From: Pseudorasbora parva
Taxonomy: Eukaryota; Chordata; Actinopteri; Cypriniformes; Gobionidae
Assembly (NCBI RefSeq): GCF_024679245.1
Contig: NC_090177.1
Location: forward strand, 26,722,632-26,786,631
Length of the DNA: 64,000 nucleotides
Reading direction: 5' to 3'
Shown here: positions 47,001-61,972 of the stretch, in pieces
Layout of the letters: every line of letters starts with the position of its first letter
How positions within the stretch are numbered: position 1 is the first letter of the stretch
Translations under genes and position numbers: made by a program
Notes under the pieces: model-generated
Databases searched by the model: none
What the model was told of the DNA's origin: nothing
The model's input: only the letters and a program-made list of their open reading frames with translations

Positions 47001-48554
47001 GACATTCCGACAAAGAACACCCATTTCAAAGTAGAATTACTGGCTTTAGCATTGTTTTTCTGAGAAAAAAATGTGTACTCAGCATGTTTTCTAAATATCT
47101 GCAAACATATTATGTTATTTTTATGCTTCAGTAAAGTCGAAAACTTACAGGACCTTTAAATATTTCATGCAATGTAAAAAATAAAAACATTTTTTTACTC
47201 TCTTCAATGTTAACTACATTAATACTCTATAAAAATGTCTACATCTCTGAGAAAAAAAAAACACATTAGGTCAAGTGATCGTTGCTGTTTATTCCCATAA
47301 TTACTCTAGCAGGTGTGTGTGTTTGCATGTGACACACACAGACACGCAGAGGGGTGCAGGCACAACAGTCGATAACACCGCTGTGCTTCCTGTCTCAGAA
47401 TCTCAGTAACGACCAATCAGGCGTAATGATCCAGTCTACACAGCAGGGCCTATGAGGAGTCACCATAACACAAACATTTCAGCAATGGTGCAGTCCATAC
47501 GGTGACAGGCAGAGAGGATACACTGTGCTCGTTTTGAACAACCCCCCGCCCCTACCTCTCACACACGTGTACATGACATCTAAACAGGGTGGCTTCAAGC
47601 AGGAGCAAATGAGAGGTGGTCGGCTCATTCCTTGCACACTGTTTTTGTTCTTTTAATATATGCAGATGACCTCCAATCAGCGGGTTCCTCCGATAAGCCT
47701 GAGCCTGTCAGTCAACTCCCCCACTGCAGTCTAACAGAATCTTATTCACCGCACACCTACCACATGCACTCCTAACAGCTTCTTCCTCGTCCCTCATTTC
47801 TTCAGACTCGAATGACAAATCGCACACATGCTCAGCTTTTTGAAGATTTTTAACCTTGCAAATTGTCTAGCAGCTAAGCAGCATGACACTCAGCACTGAA
47901 GTAACGTTAATTTAAGTTTGCGTCATAAAAGCATTTTGAGATGCAAGTAGATTTCCCATTTAACACTGATATATGCGCGTGCGCTCTTCACAAAGTGCAC
48001 ATGTGAACATTTAAACTGAAACCAGCCTTCTGTCAGTGAGTTTCATACATTTTATATATAAGCCCACTGCATTCCAAACCGCATAAATGATGCCTTCATA
48101 GAGTTCAGGCGGGCGAGACGCGAGAGCAAAGCGCGCGTTTCTCACAGTGCATCCTGTGCAATTAATGTCCTTGTAATTCACTTCAACCTTTTTCAAACTT
48201 TATGAAAGATTATTTTATGGAAGGTTTGAGTGGTGTGTATCTCTGATGAATTGGAAGCAAGCAGAATATGGGTGTTTCTAAAGCACATGCATCTGCGATT
48301 AAAAACTAAGCTCAGAATCAATTATGAAATTCTCAGAATCGATCCAGAATTTTGAGAGAGTATTGCAATGCATTGATTTTTTTCTCCCACCCCTATACAT
48401 AGTGTGTGTGTACTTAGTGTATAATATTCAGTTTGTACAGCTTCATTTCACCCCTTCCCACCCTCTTCCACCCCCATCCCTCCATTTCACTTCTGCACAA
48501 TAGAAACCCACCCTCTCTGACTGCTCCACCCCTCCTCTTCTCCCAGCTCTTCTA

Positions 48555-48754
<200 letters not shown>

Positions 48755-48755
48755 T

Positions 48756-49045
48756 TGTGATTTTGAAAGTAGTCTCTTAATCTAATCAAGGTTGCATTCA
48801 TTTAATCAAAAATACAGTAAAAACAATAATACTGTAAAATGTTATTATACATTAAATTAACTGTTTCTGTTGTAATATATAATTTTATATAATATACAAA
48901 AAATATATTTTAACCAATTGTAATAATATTTGACAGTATTACTGTTTTTATTGCATTTTTGATCAAATGATTGCAGCCGTGGTGAGATTAAGAGACTACT
49001 TTCAAATTCATTAATAAACTTTAATGTTTCCAAACTTTTGACTGG
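48756..49045. repeat. Dispersed cyprinid-type repeat with inverted arms
   Basis: 'gaaagtagtctcttaatcta' at the left is mirrored by 'gattaagagactactttc' at the right. 'aaaaatacagtaaaaacaat' relates it to 38455-38762. It abuts the long CA tract. Confidence 0.6.
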
Positions 49046-50629
49046 TAGTGTATATATATATATATCCAGAGCATAGATGGTGGACATGAAATAGAGAGAG
49101 CTGACAGTGCGGTCCAGCTGCTCTGAATGTCACAGTGATTCATTGGGGCATTTAGCGCACTGGGGACAGGACAACACTGGAGTGAGTGTGTGTGTGTTTA
49201 AGAGGGCAAGGGTCTAACAGGCACAAGGGCAGGCACACACACAAACATGCTGATTGAAACCAGGCTTGTTGAGTTGCTGTCAGGTTGTGAAAATGGTCCA
49301 CAAACAGTCAATCAATGCTTTACCCATGATTCCCCTGGGGTGTGGGGGCAGAGGGCAGGCGGGAAGAGCAGAGTGCTGTATCAGCCACCAGCTGCCAACA
49401 AACTCATCATAAAGTACTTCCTTAACACAGACGCACACAAAACCACAGAGGCAAAAACGCATACTCTTTCACTTTAAGACATACAGATTTCATTTAAAGT
49501 ACCCCTGCAGTCAATAACTATGTAGCTTAAAACTCACATTTGATGATTAAAATGACATTAAAATCCTGCCTTAAAATATCTTGACTGTAAACACATCCTT
49601 GCTTCATTTAGTATATGCATGAATATGCAAATTAGTCTTATCCTCCACTCAATCACACCAGCTCGGACTACCTGATCCATGATGTAAATAAGAGATTTAT
49701 TGTGCAGTAAAGACAACTTCATTGATTATAACTGAACTGACAGCTTTCTAGTGATTATAAAGGGAGCAGTCCTTGTGTGCTTTCTAGGATCCATTCATAA
49801 TTCAAATAAAAGTCAACATATAACGGTAATAGATATTATTAGCCTTTGACTTGACTCTGTTATTAAACCACTAATAATGTGTTGCTAATGTTATTCAAAC
49901 CATGTTCCCATTTGCCATCTCGGAGTCAGACAGCTGCCTGACAGCTAAAAATCAGTATCCTTAGAAATAATGAAAAGAAAAGCCCAAAACGTTTACAGGA
50001 TTGGTTACATTGTGACGGAAGAGAACAAAGTCGGTTTCAAAGCTCCTTTTTGAGACTCTTTGGTACACTTTCTCATTTTAAGGAGAATATACCGCAATGG
50101 TTAAGCAATAGTGTTGACTTATGAATTTACACATGGTTTGTCTTAAAGCATATTAATAACGCAACACAGATATTTAAACAACATTAAAATATAGATTTTT
50201 ACCACAGCATTTTTTCTTTTTCTTTAAACAAATGCACTATGGCTGTTACAAAACTAAGGGAGCTGTCTACCAAAACAGCATTTTAAGTTATAAGGTACCA
50301 TAATATATACAGTAACCTTCATGGAAAAACACTCCCAATATACTCACTCAGTGAAAAAATGCCCCTAAGATCGAGATTCAGTGATTATAAACCATTATAA
50401 TTTATTCAATGCTGGAAAATATATTAATAAAATAATTCAGACTTGTTACAAATGTATTGTTTCACTTGTTTTTGCGTATGTGCAACGTAGCAACATGTTG
50501 CCTACAAACTCCATGAAATTGGTTGTGAATTAGGGTTAAGAGGTCCATGGTCCATTATCAATAGTGTAGCAATGCATTTAGCACTTCTAACTCAGTCAGG
50601 GGTGACTCCCAAACCAAGCAGACTTATAT

Positions 50630-51310
50630 AGAGTGGTGCAGGTATGATATCCCTTTCTAGGCTAAAGCGCGGAAGCAAGTTAGCACTTTAGCACTATCGT
50701 CCCTTAGTCAATGGTTTTTGGTTAAATAGCTGAAATAAGTTCAGTGGTTAACACAAGATCAAGATACTTTCACATTTTATTCTAGGACATAAAATACATC
50801 AGTATGACCCCACTCTGTTTTTTTAAGCGGTTATGTATCTTGAAAAAGGTGGTTGCTAACAAGTGGCTAAATGGGACTATAGAGGCAGTAGAGGAGATTA
50901 AACGTCATTGCGCCAAAAAGGTAAACTCAAGTCTGCTTTTAGTCTCATTATGCTCATAATTGTGCTCTTATAAACTATTCTGACTTATTCTAATTTTCGT
51001 ATTAGCTAAAAATTGAAAAAGTTGAAGTCACAAGGCCGTGGTGTAGTTTGTTTATAGCTACCTTTAGCTTTTCATTTCTGGTGACTGCATTTAGGCTTCA
51101 AAATTCATAAAATATGTTTTGTTAATCTGTGAAAAGATCTTGATGGACAAAACATGCAAGTATCATAAACTTTTGTTGATCAAAGAGCGTTTAAAAAAAA
51201 AATGTATCGATAATCCTATTGGGGTTTTGTTGAGGGACCCGTGTGATGCTAACTGTCGGTTGGCCTACAAAGTGACGTCATACCTGCACCACCCTATTGG
51301 TCAACACAAC
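50630..51310. repeat. Dispersed repeat, copy 2 (partner at 1640-2325)
   Basis: It shares 'atatccctttctaggctaaa', 'gcaagttagcactttagcac' and the end 'ttggcctacaaagtgacgtc' with the first copy, in the same order. Confidence 0.55.
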
Positions 51311-54274
51311 TAAATTACATATTTAAAATCCAACGTAAAATCCGCATTGGGAAATATCTGACCTCAAGCGTACCACACTTAAATTTCCAGACGGAGATGA
51401 ATGCATTTCACCAACAGGATTTTGCCACACATTTTCAAAAATGTGACTTCATCCTTAGGGCCAGGGTTGATAGCGTTATTTTTTGTTGTGTGTGGCCCGT
51501 TCAGGGTTCATGCCTATGTAGAGCATTCCAAATCAGTCACTTATGACATAATAGTCTTAGTGAACTGTGTTTGGAAACAGATCTTAAGCAGTACATTTAT
51601 TTATGCAGGTCTTTCAGTTCCCATTGGGAATTAGAAAATCTGATTGGCCACTCAAAACAGCAAGCTCAAGTCTCATTCTTTCTTTTCAAATCAAAGACAT
51701 ATGCACTTCTTTACAATGTTTGTGATAACATGTTAATTAAAATGAACCATAAATCAACCTTTACTTGGCCTAAACACTTATCCTTCTAAGGATTAAGCAC
51801 AAACATTTTAATCAATATGATTTAATCTACAACAACGATTTCATATTTTACAGGAGCCTGTATAAATCAATGTTTTCATTGTAGTGCGGTCTGAGAACAT
51901 TGATTTAAATAAATGCTACAGATAAAGCATGGCATTAATTAAAGGAATTGTTTCTTTAATGCAGCAATGGGCCAATAATTTAAATGACTGTATGTCATGT
52001 ACACCGCATAGGCTGTAGCTCCTGCAGTGTGTGTAGGGGACAGCGGACTAAATGAAAATCTAGTTCACCATTCAGATCAGCTCAATTCTACGACATCAGA
52101 ACAACCTAAAGCATGAATCACAGCGCTAAAAATAAGTTTTAACTTGTGGGCCTACACACATGCACACACACATGTGCATGTCAAAACTCACACCATGCAA
52201 ACACTTACACATGCTTCATCACGCAAGGTAAAAACACACAAGCTCAAACAGAGAAAATCTATGAGCAACCTTTTTGTTTATGCATACATTTTTAATGCAT
52301 GTAAAAATTATTTTTTAAAAAGAAGCATATATTGTTTGCAGACAACACATGGTTTAAAATTCTGTATCTAATGCAATGATGTCCAGAACTTTTTGAGGTC
52401 ACTGTATGTTAACAGACAAAATACATTCACAAACAAACACACAGATGTCTCACTCAATGGTCAATTTATGAGACCATGAGACTACACACGGCGTGACTTG
52501 GATTCCATTTGTCACAAACAAATAATACACTGATTCATACACTCACTCACACACACACGGACAAAGAACAGAGCTTTTTACACCCGCGCACACTTATGCA
52601 TGTATATATTCATAATGCATAAGAATGTCTGTTTTTCCAAATACCATACAGTATGTTTATGCATATGCATACCGGCATAACATATAACTGTAGGTGTATA
52701 AGTAGTACTAAGCACAATTAAAAGTGTATATATTATGGATGTTATATTGAAATGATCACATGTGTTAAGGTTAAAACTCACAAACACAATTTCCACAACC
52801 ACACTATTACACATGAGTTCAGGCACTTTTTTCCCCTTTCTGAAATGCTGGATTTAACTGAGCAGGAGCAGCAGGGTTTTTCAAGGGAAATTTCTACTTA
52901 GATGTTCGGAAGTCATAATTACAATGGGCATTAAAGTGGTTTTGGTTAGAGCAAAATGGACACTTTTGGCATTTCAAATTTCTTTCTGTATCATCATTTA
53001 AAAGGCAGGAAAAGAAAGTGTTATCAAAATGTGGAACAGAAGATTTGGTTCATTATCTATATATTTAATCTATTGTCTAGTGCAGAGAATGACAGGAATG
53101 TTTTTATGAGCCTGTTGCCTCATAAAATTGCTAAATTAGTAGGGTTTTCAGACAAAATGTATGCTTGTTCTTCATGAACAGTACACAAAAGTAAATTGTA
53201 CAGTCAACAGTCACAATTACGACTTAATTATGACCAATAAAAACTAGCCTTCAGATATCCATAATGTGAGCCAAATGACTTTAAAAAATAGCATCACCTA
53301 AAAATGAGCTTTTAAAAAAATTATTTACTGAAAAACACTGAAGATTTGAAACGAGTGATGGCAGAATTTTTTTTGTGTGTCAAAAAAGTAACATTTCTAT
53401 AGTTTGGAAACTTAGGCTTTGCTGATTTTCCACCAGCTTTGTACTGTTACAATATCTGTAGTACATGTAAATGTGTACTCTGATTTCATAGAAAATCCTT
53501 GTTTATTTGTCAGCCAAAGTTTGCAGAATAATGAAAAACGTGTCATGTAGCGCCAATAAAAAAAACCTTTCTACTTCCAACTTTTATTAAATAAAATACT
53601 TTTATTTTATTACATCCTACTTTTCCACTCATAATGGCGACTGTGTTGGCATTTATCATGTATAAATTCATTGCTACATGACTCATAAGACACTTTGAGA
53701 ACCTGAGAGGAACAGTCAGACTGGTCATACAGCACCGTTTCACTTACAGTGTAAGAGTTGGGTCTGAACCGGCTGTGCATACTTTTTTATTTTCACGTGA
53801 GGCCCGGTAGCTTCTGTCAGCTTGGCTTTTTTTTTTTAACCTCAGCGGAGCTGACCCGAGCACAAGCAGTAACAGATGCTAATTCTTTCACTTCTACTTC
53901 CCCAGCCGCCCTGCAGGGAGTGTGTGCACAAACGCATATATGTGTCGGCCTCCCCTCTGCGGGATTACAATGGATTATCCTGCTAAGACGCGGCACGAGC
54001 TGCTCCCCATGCCGGCACAAGGCCTGGCATTGCTATAGCAACGAACCCTTCCCTGCTCCCCCCTTTAAAACACCCACTGCTATAGCAGTGACAGCTGTCC
54101 CCTACCCAAAAGAGAGAGGGGAGATGGGTCAGCAGAGTCAGAGAGCTAGAAGGGAGGATTTGAAAAGGGTGGAAATGTGCAAAGACACAAAATGAAAATG
54201 CCGAGGGTCTAGAGAGACAGATGGGGGAAACTGCAAATCTGCGCTGGAATGACAGAAGGTGGATGTAAGAAAAT

Positions 54275-54276
<2 letters not shown>

Positions 54277-54356
<80 letters not shown>
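54277..54356. repeat. (GA)n microsatellite
   Basis: A GA run of about 80 bp. Confidence 0.97.
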
Positions 54357-54359
<3 letters not shown>

Positions 54360-54533
54360 GAGGTTAATCATCATCTTGGGTTTGTCCTTTACTGTCGTAG
54401 TGCCCCTGACACAGCAGATAATCTTCACTCCAGTCTTTCCTGTGCAAGACTCAGCATGTGCTCATGAACAACTTTACAAATTATGGACTTTCCAAATCTT
54501 CTGGGTTTTATGAAACAGAAACTAAAAGGGATC

Positions 54534-56235
54534 CTTCACATTTAATTCTTCATAATTTACTCTCCCTCATGTCATTACAAACCAGTACAGTATGACTTTC
54601 TTTCTTCTGTGGAATGTAAAGGAGACGTTTTGAGGTCGCTTTTTTTGCTATTTTTTTATTAAAATGAATGGGGACTGTAGATTTCAAGCTCTAAAAAGGA
54701 TGCAAAAACACCATAAAAAAAGGGATTCATATAATTTATATCCCAATGACATAAGAGTCTTTAATAGAAAAGCTTTGAGTTTTTTTTTTGTTGAGTAACG
54801 TAGCAAGTTCAAGAATCAGGATCATTCCAATTCATGAATGAATCATTCAGTCAACCAGAACAATCAATTCATTAACATTTCTGAATCACAGCATGGAATG
54901 GTAACTTAAATGTGCCTGTGTTTCCCGCACACGGTCGCTGTATGACTTCAGAAGAAGTGCAAGATATTTATAGTCCAGTGCTTCTCAGGGTACCAGGACC
55001 CACTAGGGGCCCTCAGCAAACGTCCAGGGGGCCCTTATAAGTCATTATAAATTATTTATATTTAGTTATATTAACAACGTTAATTGAATTGTAACAAAAA
55101 CACTAAAATGTACAGGATGTCAGATTTAATATGTTAGAGTTTATCAATTTTTATTACAACAGAAGTACCTGAGGTGCATATCAGCATAGACAGGAGGCTC
55201 GTTGAATATTTTCTTGGATAAAAAGAATTGAGATTCACTGATATAGACCACTTTTATGATACGATTATGTAGCTTTTGTGTCATTTGAGCCTGGCAGTAA
55301 TAGTCAATGTTCCCTCTATTATTTTTGTTTGTTTGTTTGTTTTTTTGCTGAGTAAAATGTTACTCTATTGGGCAGGCATTATGGCCACCTGAGCAAAAAC
55401 TGGTGTAAAAAATCGTTCTACCAGATTTCCACAGTGTATGTAAACACAAAAAAATGGTTTACAAACAAATTGCTTCAACATGCAGTTATAACTTTTAACA
55501 TGAATGCATTTGTATTTTATTTGACCCTTGATGTAACTTAGTGATAATAAATCATATTTTTGAAAACAAGCTAATTTATTTTTGAAAACAAGCTAATTCA
55601 GAAGTCAATAAATGAAGTGCATTTAGGGTATCTGAGAATTTTTTTAACAGTTCTGTGTTAACTGTAACAGTCTTTACCAAGGAATTCTATTAAGAAAAAA
55701 AAACTTAAAAAATCAGTTAAATTCTTTATAATAGAGGCCTAATATAAGGTGAAAAAATGAAGCAGTTAAACAGATGGTTTGAAACAACCATAAAGTGTTT
55801 TTGTACAGTCAATTATTGGCTATAGGCAGCATTAAACTATCAAAATGAAATGTTTATTGCTTATGAATTTCCAAGATTTTTCTTTTTGTATTTAGATTTT
55901 TTAATTAGGCGTACAATATAATAAAATCCAAATATAATATAAAAACTAATTGAAATATTTAAATTAATATATCAGCTTAAATGCTTCAATTTGTTGTAAT
56001 ATGATGTTTTACGGCCGTGGTAATATCAGATGTGTGCCGCCGCGCACACTCACAGCTTAGGGGGAACATTGGTTATAGTCTCCATTCACTTTCATTATAC
56101 TGAGAAGAATGGCTAGAATATTCTTCAGAAATGTACTTTTTGTGTTCTACTGAAGACAGTCAGTCATACAGGTCTGGAAAACATGAGGCTGAAAATGAGA
56201 GATTTTTCATTTTTAGTTGAGCTGTCACTTTAAGA
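54534..56235. repeat. Family B inverted-repeat shell, copy 4
   Basis: AAAAGGGATCCTTCACATTT with 'ctctccctcatgtcatt' at the left is mirrored by 'acatgaggctgaaaatgag', 'tttttcatttttagttg' and 'agctgtcactttaa' at the right. The 1.7-kb span includes a separate inserted element at 55305-56071. Confidence 0.5.
55305..56071. mobile_element. hAT-like element with 8-bp near-perfect duplication
   Basis: CAATGTTCCCTCTA at the left is mirrored by TTAGGGGGAACATTG at the right. The flanks are GTAATAGT (55297-55304) and GTTATAGT (56072-56079), 7/8 identical. 767 bp, no transposase ORF recognised. Confidence 0.7.
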
Positions 56236-57765
56236 GAATGTACAGTGAAGAATGAAGGATTTGATTTTAAGAAGTTTAACTATGCCCCTCACACATACAC
56301 TCAATGTATAAATCCTAATGGCACAGCTGATGAGAAACCATAATCAGGTAGATTTAATGGGCTCGGCTGAAATTCCCCAGTTTGGGCCCCAAACTGAGTA
56401 GAGATAATTAGAGAGGGGCTCAAAACCCCCATTCACATTTAATAAAGAAAAGTCATTTATTAATCTCTTTTCTCTTCCCTTTCCTCGCCTCTTCCTCGCC
56501 TCTTTCCTAGGACTGCTATTGCTTCTTTTGAACAGACAATTTTCAGGGTTGTTATAAGTGGGCAGTTCTGTTTGTCTGTAATATAACACAGCCCAGGAGC
56601 CCAAACACTCTACACACAGGACGGAGAAGTACAGTTTATGCTGTAGTAGGTATAGTGTGTGTACAAGTCAAAGTATAGCATTAACCTATTATTCTAACTG
56701 AAAATATAACGGTTATTTTTCATATATGTATTTGATCTTGTTTCTATTTTATGAATGCATCTTACAGATCTTATTGTGAACAATTCAACAGTCCATACGT
56801 TTCTTTTTTTTTGACCTTTTTGACCGATAAACATAAGACTTCTCTCGTGACGTATGCAGGACTTCTCAAATAATTTAGCCACTTTTGAGTGCAATGCCCA
56901 TATCACAAAATCCAATAAACAACCGATCGGTAAAACAAATTCCCCACCCAACATTTTTTCTTTCTTTTTTGTTAATCTTTTACACTCGGATGTACATCAC
57001 AAAGCAGATGAAAGGGTCTGTCGCCACTTCCATTTCATCAGGACTTTAATATCTTCATGCTTTTACAAGTCACAAGTGCTATAGAAAAATCACCCTGCGG
57101 TCTAAGCGGCCAGCCTGAGCCGCATTATAAATGAGAGGAGGTCAGGCTACAGGTACAGTAGAGCTGCGGTCAGCTGAGATGCTGAATCTGGGCAGCGGTT
57201 CAACTAGTAATAGGATGTGAGTAGACTGGCCTGTGAAAACACATCCCAGCCTTTCCATCGGCCTTTCACCCAATTCTCTAGTAAAAAATAGGGAAGGGGG
57301 GAGGGACAGAGATAGAGAGAATGAGAGATGGAATTAGAGAAATAAAGACAGAGAGTGCCCAAGGCAGGGACTTTCTTTCTGTCACAGTTTGTTTCCCCTC
57401 TTTCCATCTTTCCTGAGAGACATATTGGTACGGTGAGAGCGAGAGATGGGCTGAGCGAGATATGGAGGTGTGGAAGAGAAAGACAGCTAACTGAAATGTG
57501 TCAGGGTATGTTTCTTTTGCACGTGCAGCCTTTTTTCTGCTCTGAATAGTTATGACTGTGCTGAGGGCAGAAACAAATAGAGCATTTAGCATAGTATGGA
57601 CAGCAGACGAGATGGAGTGAGAGGGGGATGGAGGAAAGCGGAGGAGGAGGGTCTATCATGAGATTGAAGGAATGACAAAATTACATGCAGTGAAGAACCA
57701 TTTCTCCCTTGTTCAGCTCAGTACAGTGTACCTCTGTAGCCTTGCTAATAGTAGTCATAAAGTAG

Positions 57766-57768
<3 letters not shown>

Positions 57769-57797
<29 letters not shown>
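57769..57797. repeat. Short (CA)n microsatellite
   Basis: About 14 CA units. Confidence 0.95.
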
Positions 57798-57801
<4 letters not shown>

Positions 57802-59888
57802 CAACAGACAGTGTTTTGTGCCAGAATCAACCCACTGTTTGTCTGTTTAGTTGTCAGTCGTCCAAAGCTACATGTGGATGTCAGTCTGTTCTTTGCGGCA
57901 CGCATGGGTTGACGGGCATTACTAAAAATGCAATGGTGTCAAGGACTGTTACAATCATTACGCTGGAAATGAAGAAATTTGACATAGGACTTAAAATGAA
58001 AAGACCCTAAGACCAGTGTTTTAACCAGATGTCTTCCTGATTCGAAACTGCTGCACAACATCATACAATAAGAGTATATCTGATATTTAATGAATGGTTG
58101 TGAGTATGATTTTGCACTCATATGTAGGACAATGTTATGTGCTCTTGCTTTTTGGTCAATAATCACTATTATTTTTGCTGAAAATAATAAAAATGTTACC
58201 TGTCTCATTAACTATTTGGTCAACCCATTCAATCTAGTTTGCATAGGAACCTAGGAGATGTAATGATTGGGATTACATGAAGTTTAAGTGAATTGTGTAG
58301 GTTTAGGATAAGTTAACATGCTGTACAATGTTAGCATTATGTAAAGCTATTTGAGCAGTTTGTTTGTGAAACAATGCAACAAAATTGCACCTCTAAAAGT
58401 TTAAAATGGAAAGAGGCAGAACTGAATGCAAGCTTGGAGTCAATAGGGAGAAAGGGGTGGAATTTGAAGACAAAATGATTGGAAGAGTCTGTAATTTCAC
58501 TGGAATATCGAATTATGGCATTTTGATTAAACATTAGGTCAAACGTATAATTAAAAAATTAAACATATGCAACAATTTACTGTAAAATACATTTAGATTT
58601 AATTCTGACGATTCTTTAAGACCAAACAGAAGCCAAATTACATCAGAAGAGGATTGACTAACATTCATGCATTTGGCTAATATGGCCAGTGCTCACTTTT
58701 CTGCTTTTTTTTAAACAAATCTTTTGCGATTACTGGCTGGACGTTATTATCGTCTAATAAATATTCCTACATCCCTGGTAATTACCCATAATTCTTTGCA
58801 GATCTGCAATGTTCAAGTGTTCCTTTAGACATACAGAAGGGAGAGCAGACGTACAACAGGTTGAGTAGCTCACTTCACACACACACAGTCACACACTTCA
58901 TAGCAAATGAATATTGTATCCCAGAGACAGAAGGAGTTTAGTGAGAAAATAAGGTTCTGCTATCCTCTATACTTGCTCTCTCTCATCACTCACGTGGTCA
59001 TTTGCACGTCTGTAGTGCTACTCAAAACAAGCAATGATTTCCAATACTAAACATGGAGGGAATTTGCTCTGAAATAGCTTTTGGTAGGAAGCCCTATACA
59101 TATTAACACACCGGCACTCTTAACCTACAAATATACAAAAGCACGTTCACCAACTCAAGTTAAGCTGACACAATAGGAGACCTATTGTGCGTCTTTCGTT
59201 TGTCTCTGAATGCAGGTGCACGTCCTGGCATTGGGCCAGAATGAAGAGGAAAAATGGATAGAGAGCGAGGAGACTGTATGAGGGCATGAGAGACAAGTGG
59301 GAAGGGCTACGCAGCAAGCCGAGGACGAGCAAAGTAAGAGATGGGGGTATTTAGCAATGCACCACTTTGAGAGAAAGAGAGGGTGTTGGCAGAGGGGTGG
59401 GGGGAGGGTACGAGGAACATGTGCAATGTTAAAGGAACCATCCTCCTCCTGCGGTGGTCTTAAGGGAGAAAAGAGGAATTGGGAGTGCAGGGGATAGAGA
59501 AAGAAAGGGAGACTGAGTTATTCCAGTTGTGGACATGGACAAAGACTAGCTGTAATGGGATATATTGACACTGGGGTAGGGATGGAGAAGAGAAAGCTTG
59601 AAAAAAAAAGAGATGAGATGAGATGGAGATAGAGACTTCCTCACATGTTTCTGAGTGGTAGGGGCTGAGTAGGGCAAAAGGTGCAAATACCTTTCCTGCC
59701 AGCAGATAGCACATTTTTAAACTTTTTTTTTGCTTTGGTTTCGGTCATAAAATTGCTTACAAATCCTTTTGACAATTTGTAACATTTAAACTTTGTCTGT
59801 TTGAAACTCTTATAGCTTGAGTCATTCTCTATTCTAAGTGCTGGAATGTATAGAGCTCCGGACGTCACGTGACCCATTCTTTTTACAA

Positions 59889-60130
59889 TGCCATATTGGC
59901 AGGCAGGGGCAGCCGGGAGCGAATATGAAATCAATGACGCCAGCATGAGTTTCAAGACAACAGAATTCACTGCACACTTTAATTCAAGAGACATAGACCT
60001 GTACAGAGCAAAACTTAATACATGAAACATAACAGATCCCTATAATGCCCCCGGGGTGCTTTTCACGTGTATCGATAAAGGTACGGATAGCTTTCCTGAC
60101 CTGCAGTTAGGATCCGCAAGTTATATTAAG
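59889..60130 (+). pseudogene. Possible fish transposon-associated ORF fragment
   Basis: A reading frame from ATG at 59890 runs about 40 codons (SEYEINDASMSFKTTEFTAH), hits one TGA, then continues (NITDPYNAPGVLFTCIDK). It resembles the N-terminus of a repetitive fish protein family linked with YqaJ/SWIM-type proteins, recalled only loosely. Confidence 0.3.
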
Positions 60131-60561
60131 CCTAGTTTTGATGTAAATGAGCACTAAGTTACAACTGATGCATCACTAAATATTTTTGCGCTGCACCATA
60201 AACTCCAATCAGGAGTAACGTTAACAAATAAAATAAAATAGCAGACAGACTGAACTGCATTTATAAACTCTTTTTTTACGTGACAGACTTCAATTCTTTC
60301 CACGTGTATTAATAATTCTGACATATAAATTTGCTTATATTTTAAGAGAGAAAACATTATGTGAATAGATTACTATGTTAGCGGTTAACACAAACTTGTA
60401 AAAAACAGCACGCTGCTCTGTGCATCGGTCCCATCGGTCTGTGTTGTGCATGTCAAATAAATCAGTCATAATCAATAAATGTAATTTCTTTTATCAGTAT
60501 TTATTTATTGAGCCTTAATTTAGTTTCAAATAGCCTACAGTTTATATATATATATATATAT

Positions 60562-61414
<853 letters not shown>

Positions 61415-61561
61415 TAATGAACCAAAACAAAATTGGAGCGAATATAAATTATCATCTTCTAACAAGCCACATATTATGGTCATATAACATATTCGGGTAG
61501 ATTAGATGGGAAGCAAACAATCAGTTCTTGTTATCAGTGTGTTGGATGCTCTCAGTCAGCA

Positions 61562-61905
61562 GTGGTGATAATTTACTGTTGGGCACCCAGGGCTCATCGA
61601 TGCAACCAAGGCTATCCCATGTGTATTCCAACAGAAGGCCTACTGTGGAACATGTCAAACAGAATTTTAATGATGGTTATGGGGAAATGTACACAACACA
61701 CTCTGCTGTGTATGGGGCTGTGTAGGGGCAGACCAATCAGATTGTCTATGATGACCCCTGGTCACCGTCAAAAGCTGCTAACATCTTGGTGCCAGATACT
61801 GCAAGACACCTTCAGGGGTCTTGTAGAGTCCATGCCTCTTCACACGGAAAAAATTAAACACGGCACAGCACACGGAGGGCCAACAGTTTATTAGGCAGCA
61901 TCGTT
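61562..61905 (+). pseudogene. Transposase C-terminus-like fragment
   Basis: LLTSWCQILQDTFRGLVESM followed after a degraded part by HGGPTVY and a stop resembles the end of a Tc1-type transposase (compare SMPRR..GAPTKY). 'attaggcagcatcgttaggt' after the stop resembles a tail common to one fish repeat family. Confidence 0.4.
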
Positions 61906-61972
61906 AGGTCATAATGCTTTGGGCCAATCGGCAAACACACACGCACACGCACAAGCACAAGCACACACAAAC

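Noticed and set aside
53758..54195. 145-aa plus-strand ORF
   Set aside because: No domain, composition not protein-like, and no splice partners found. The area is more GC-rich, which lengthens chance ORFs.
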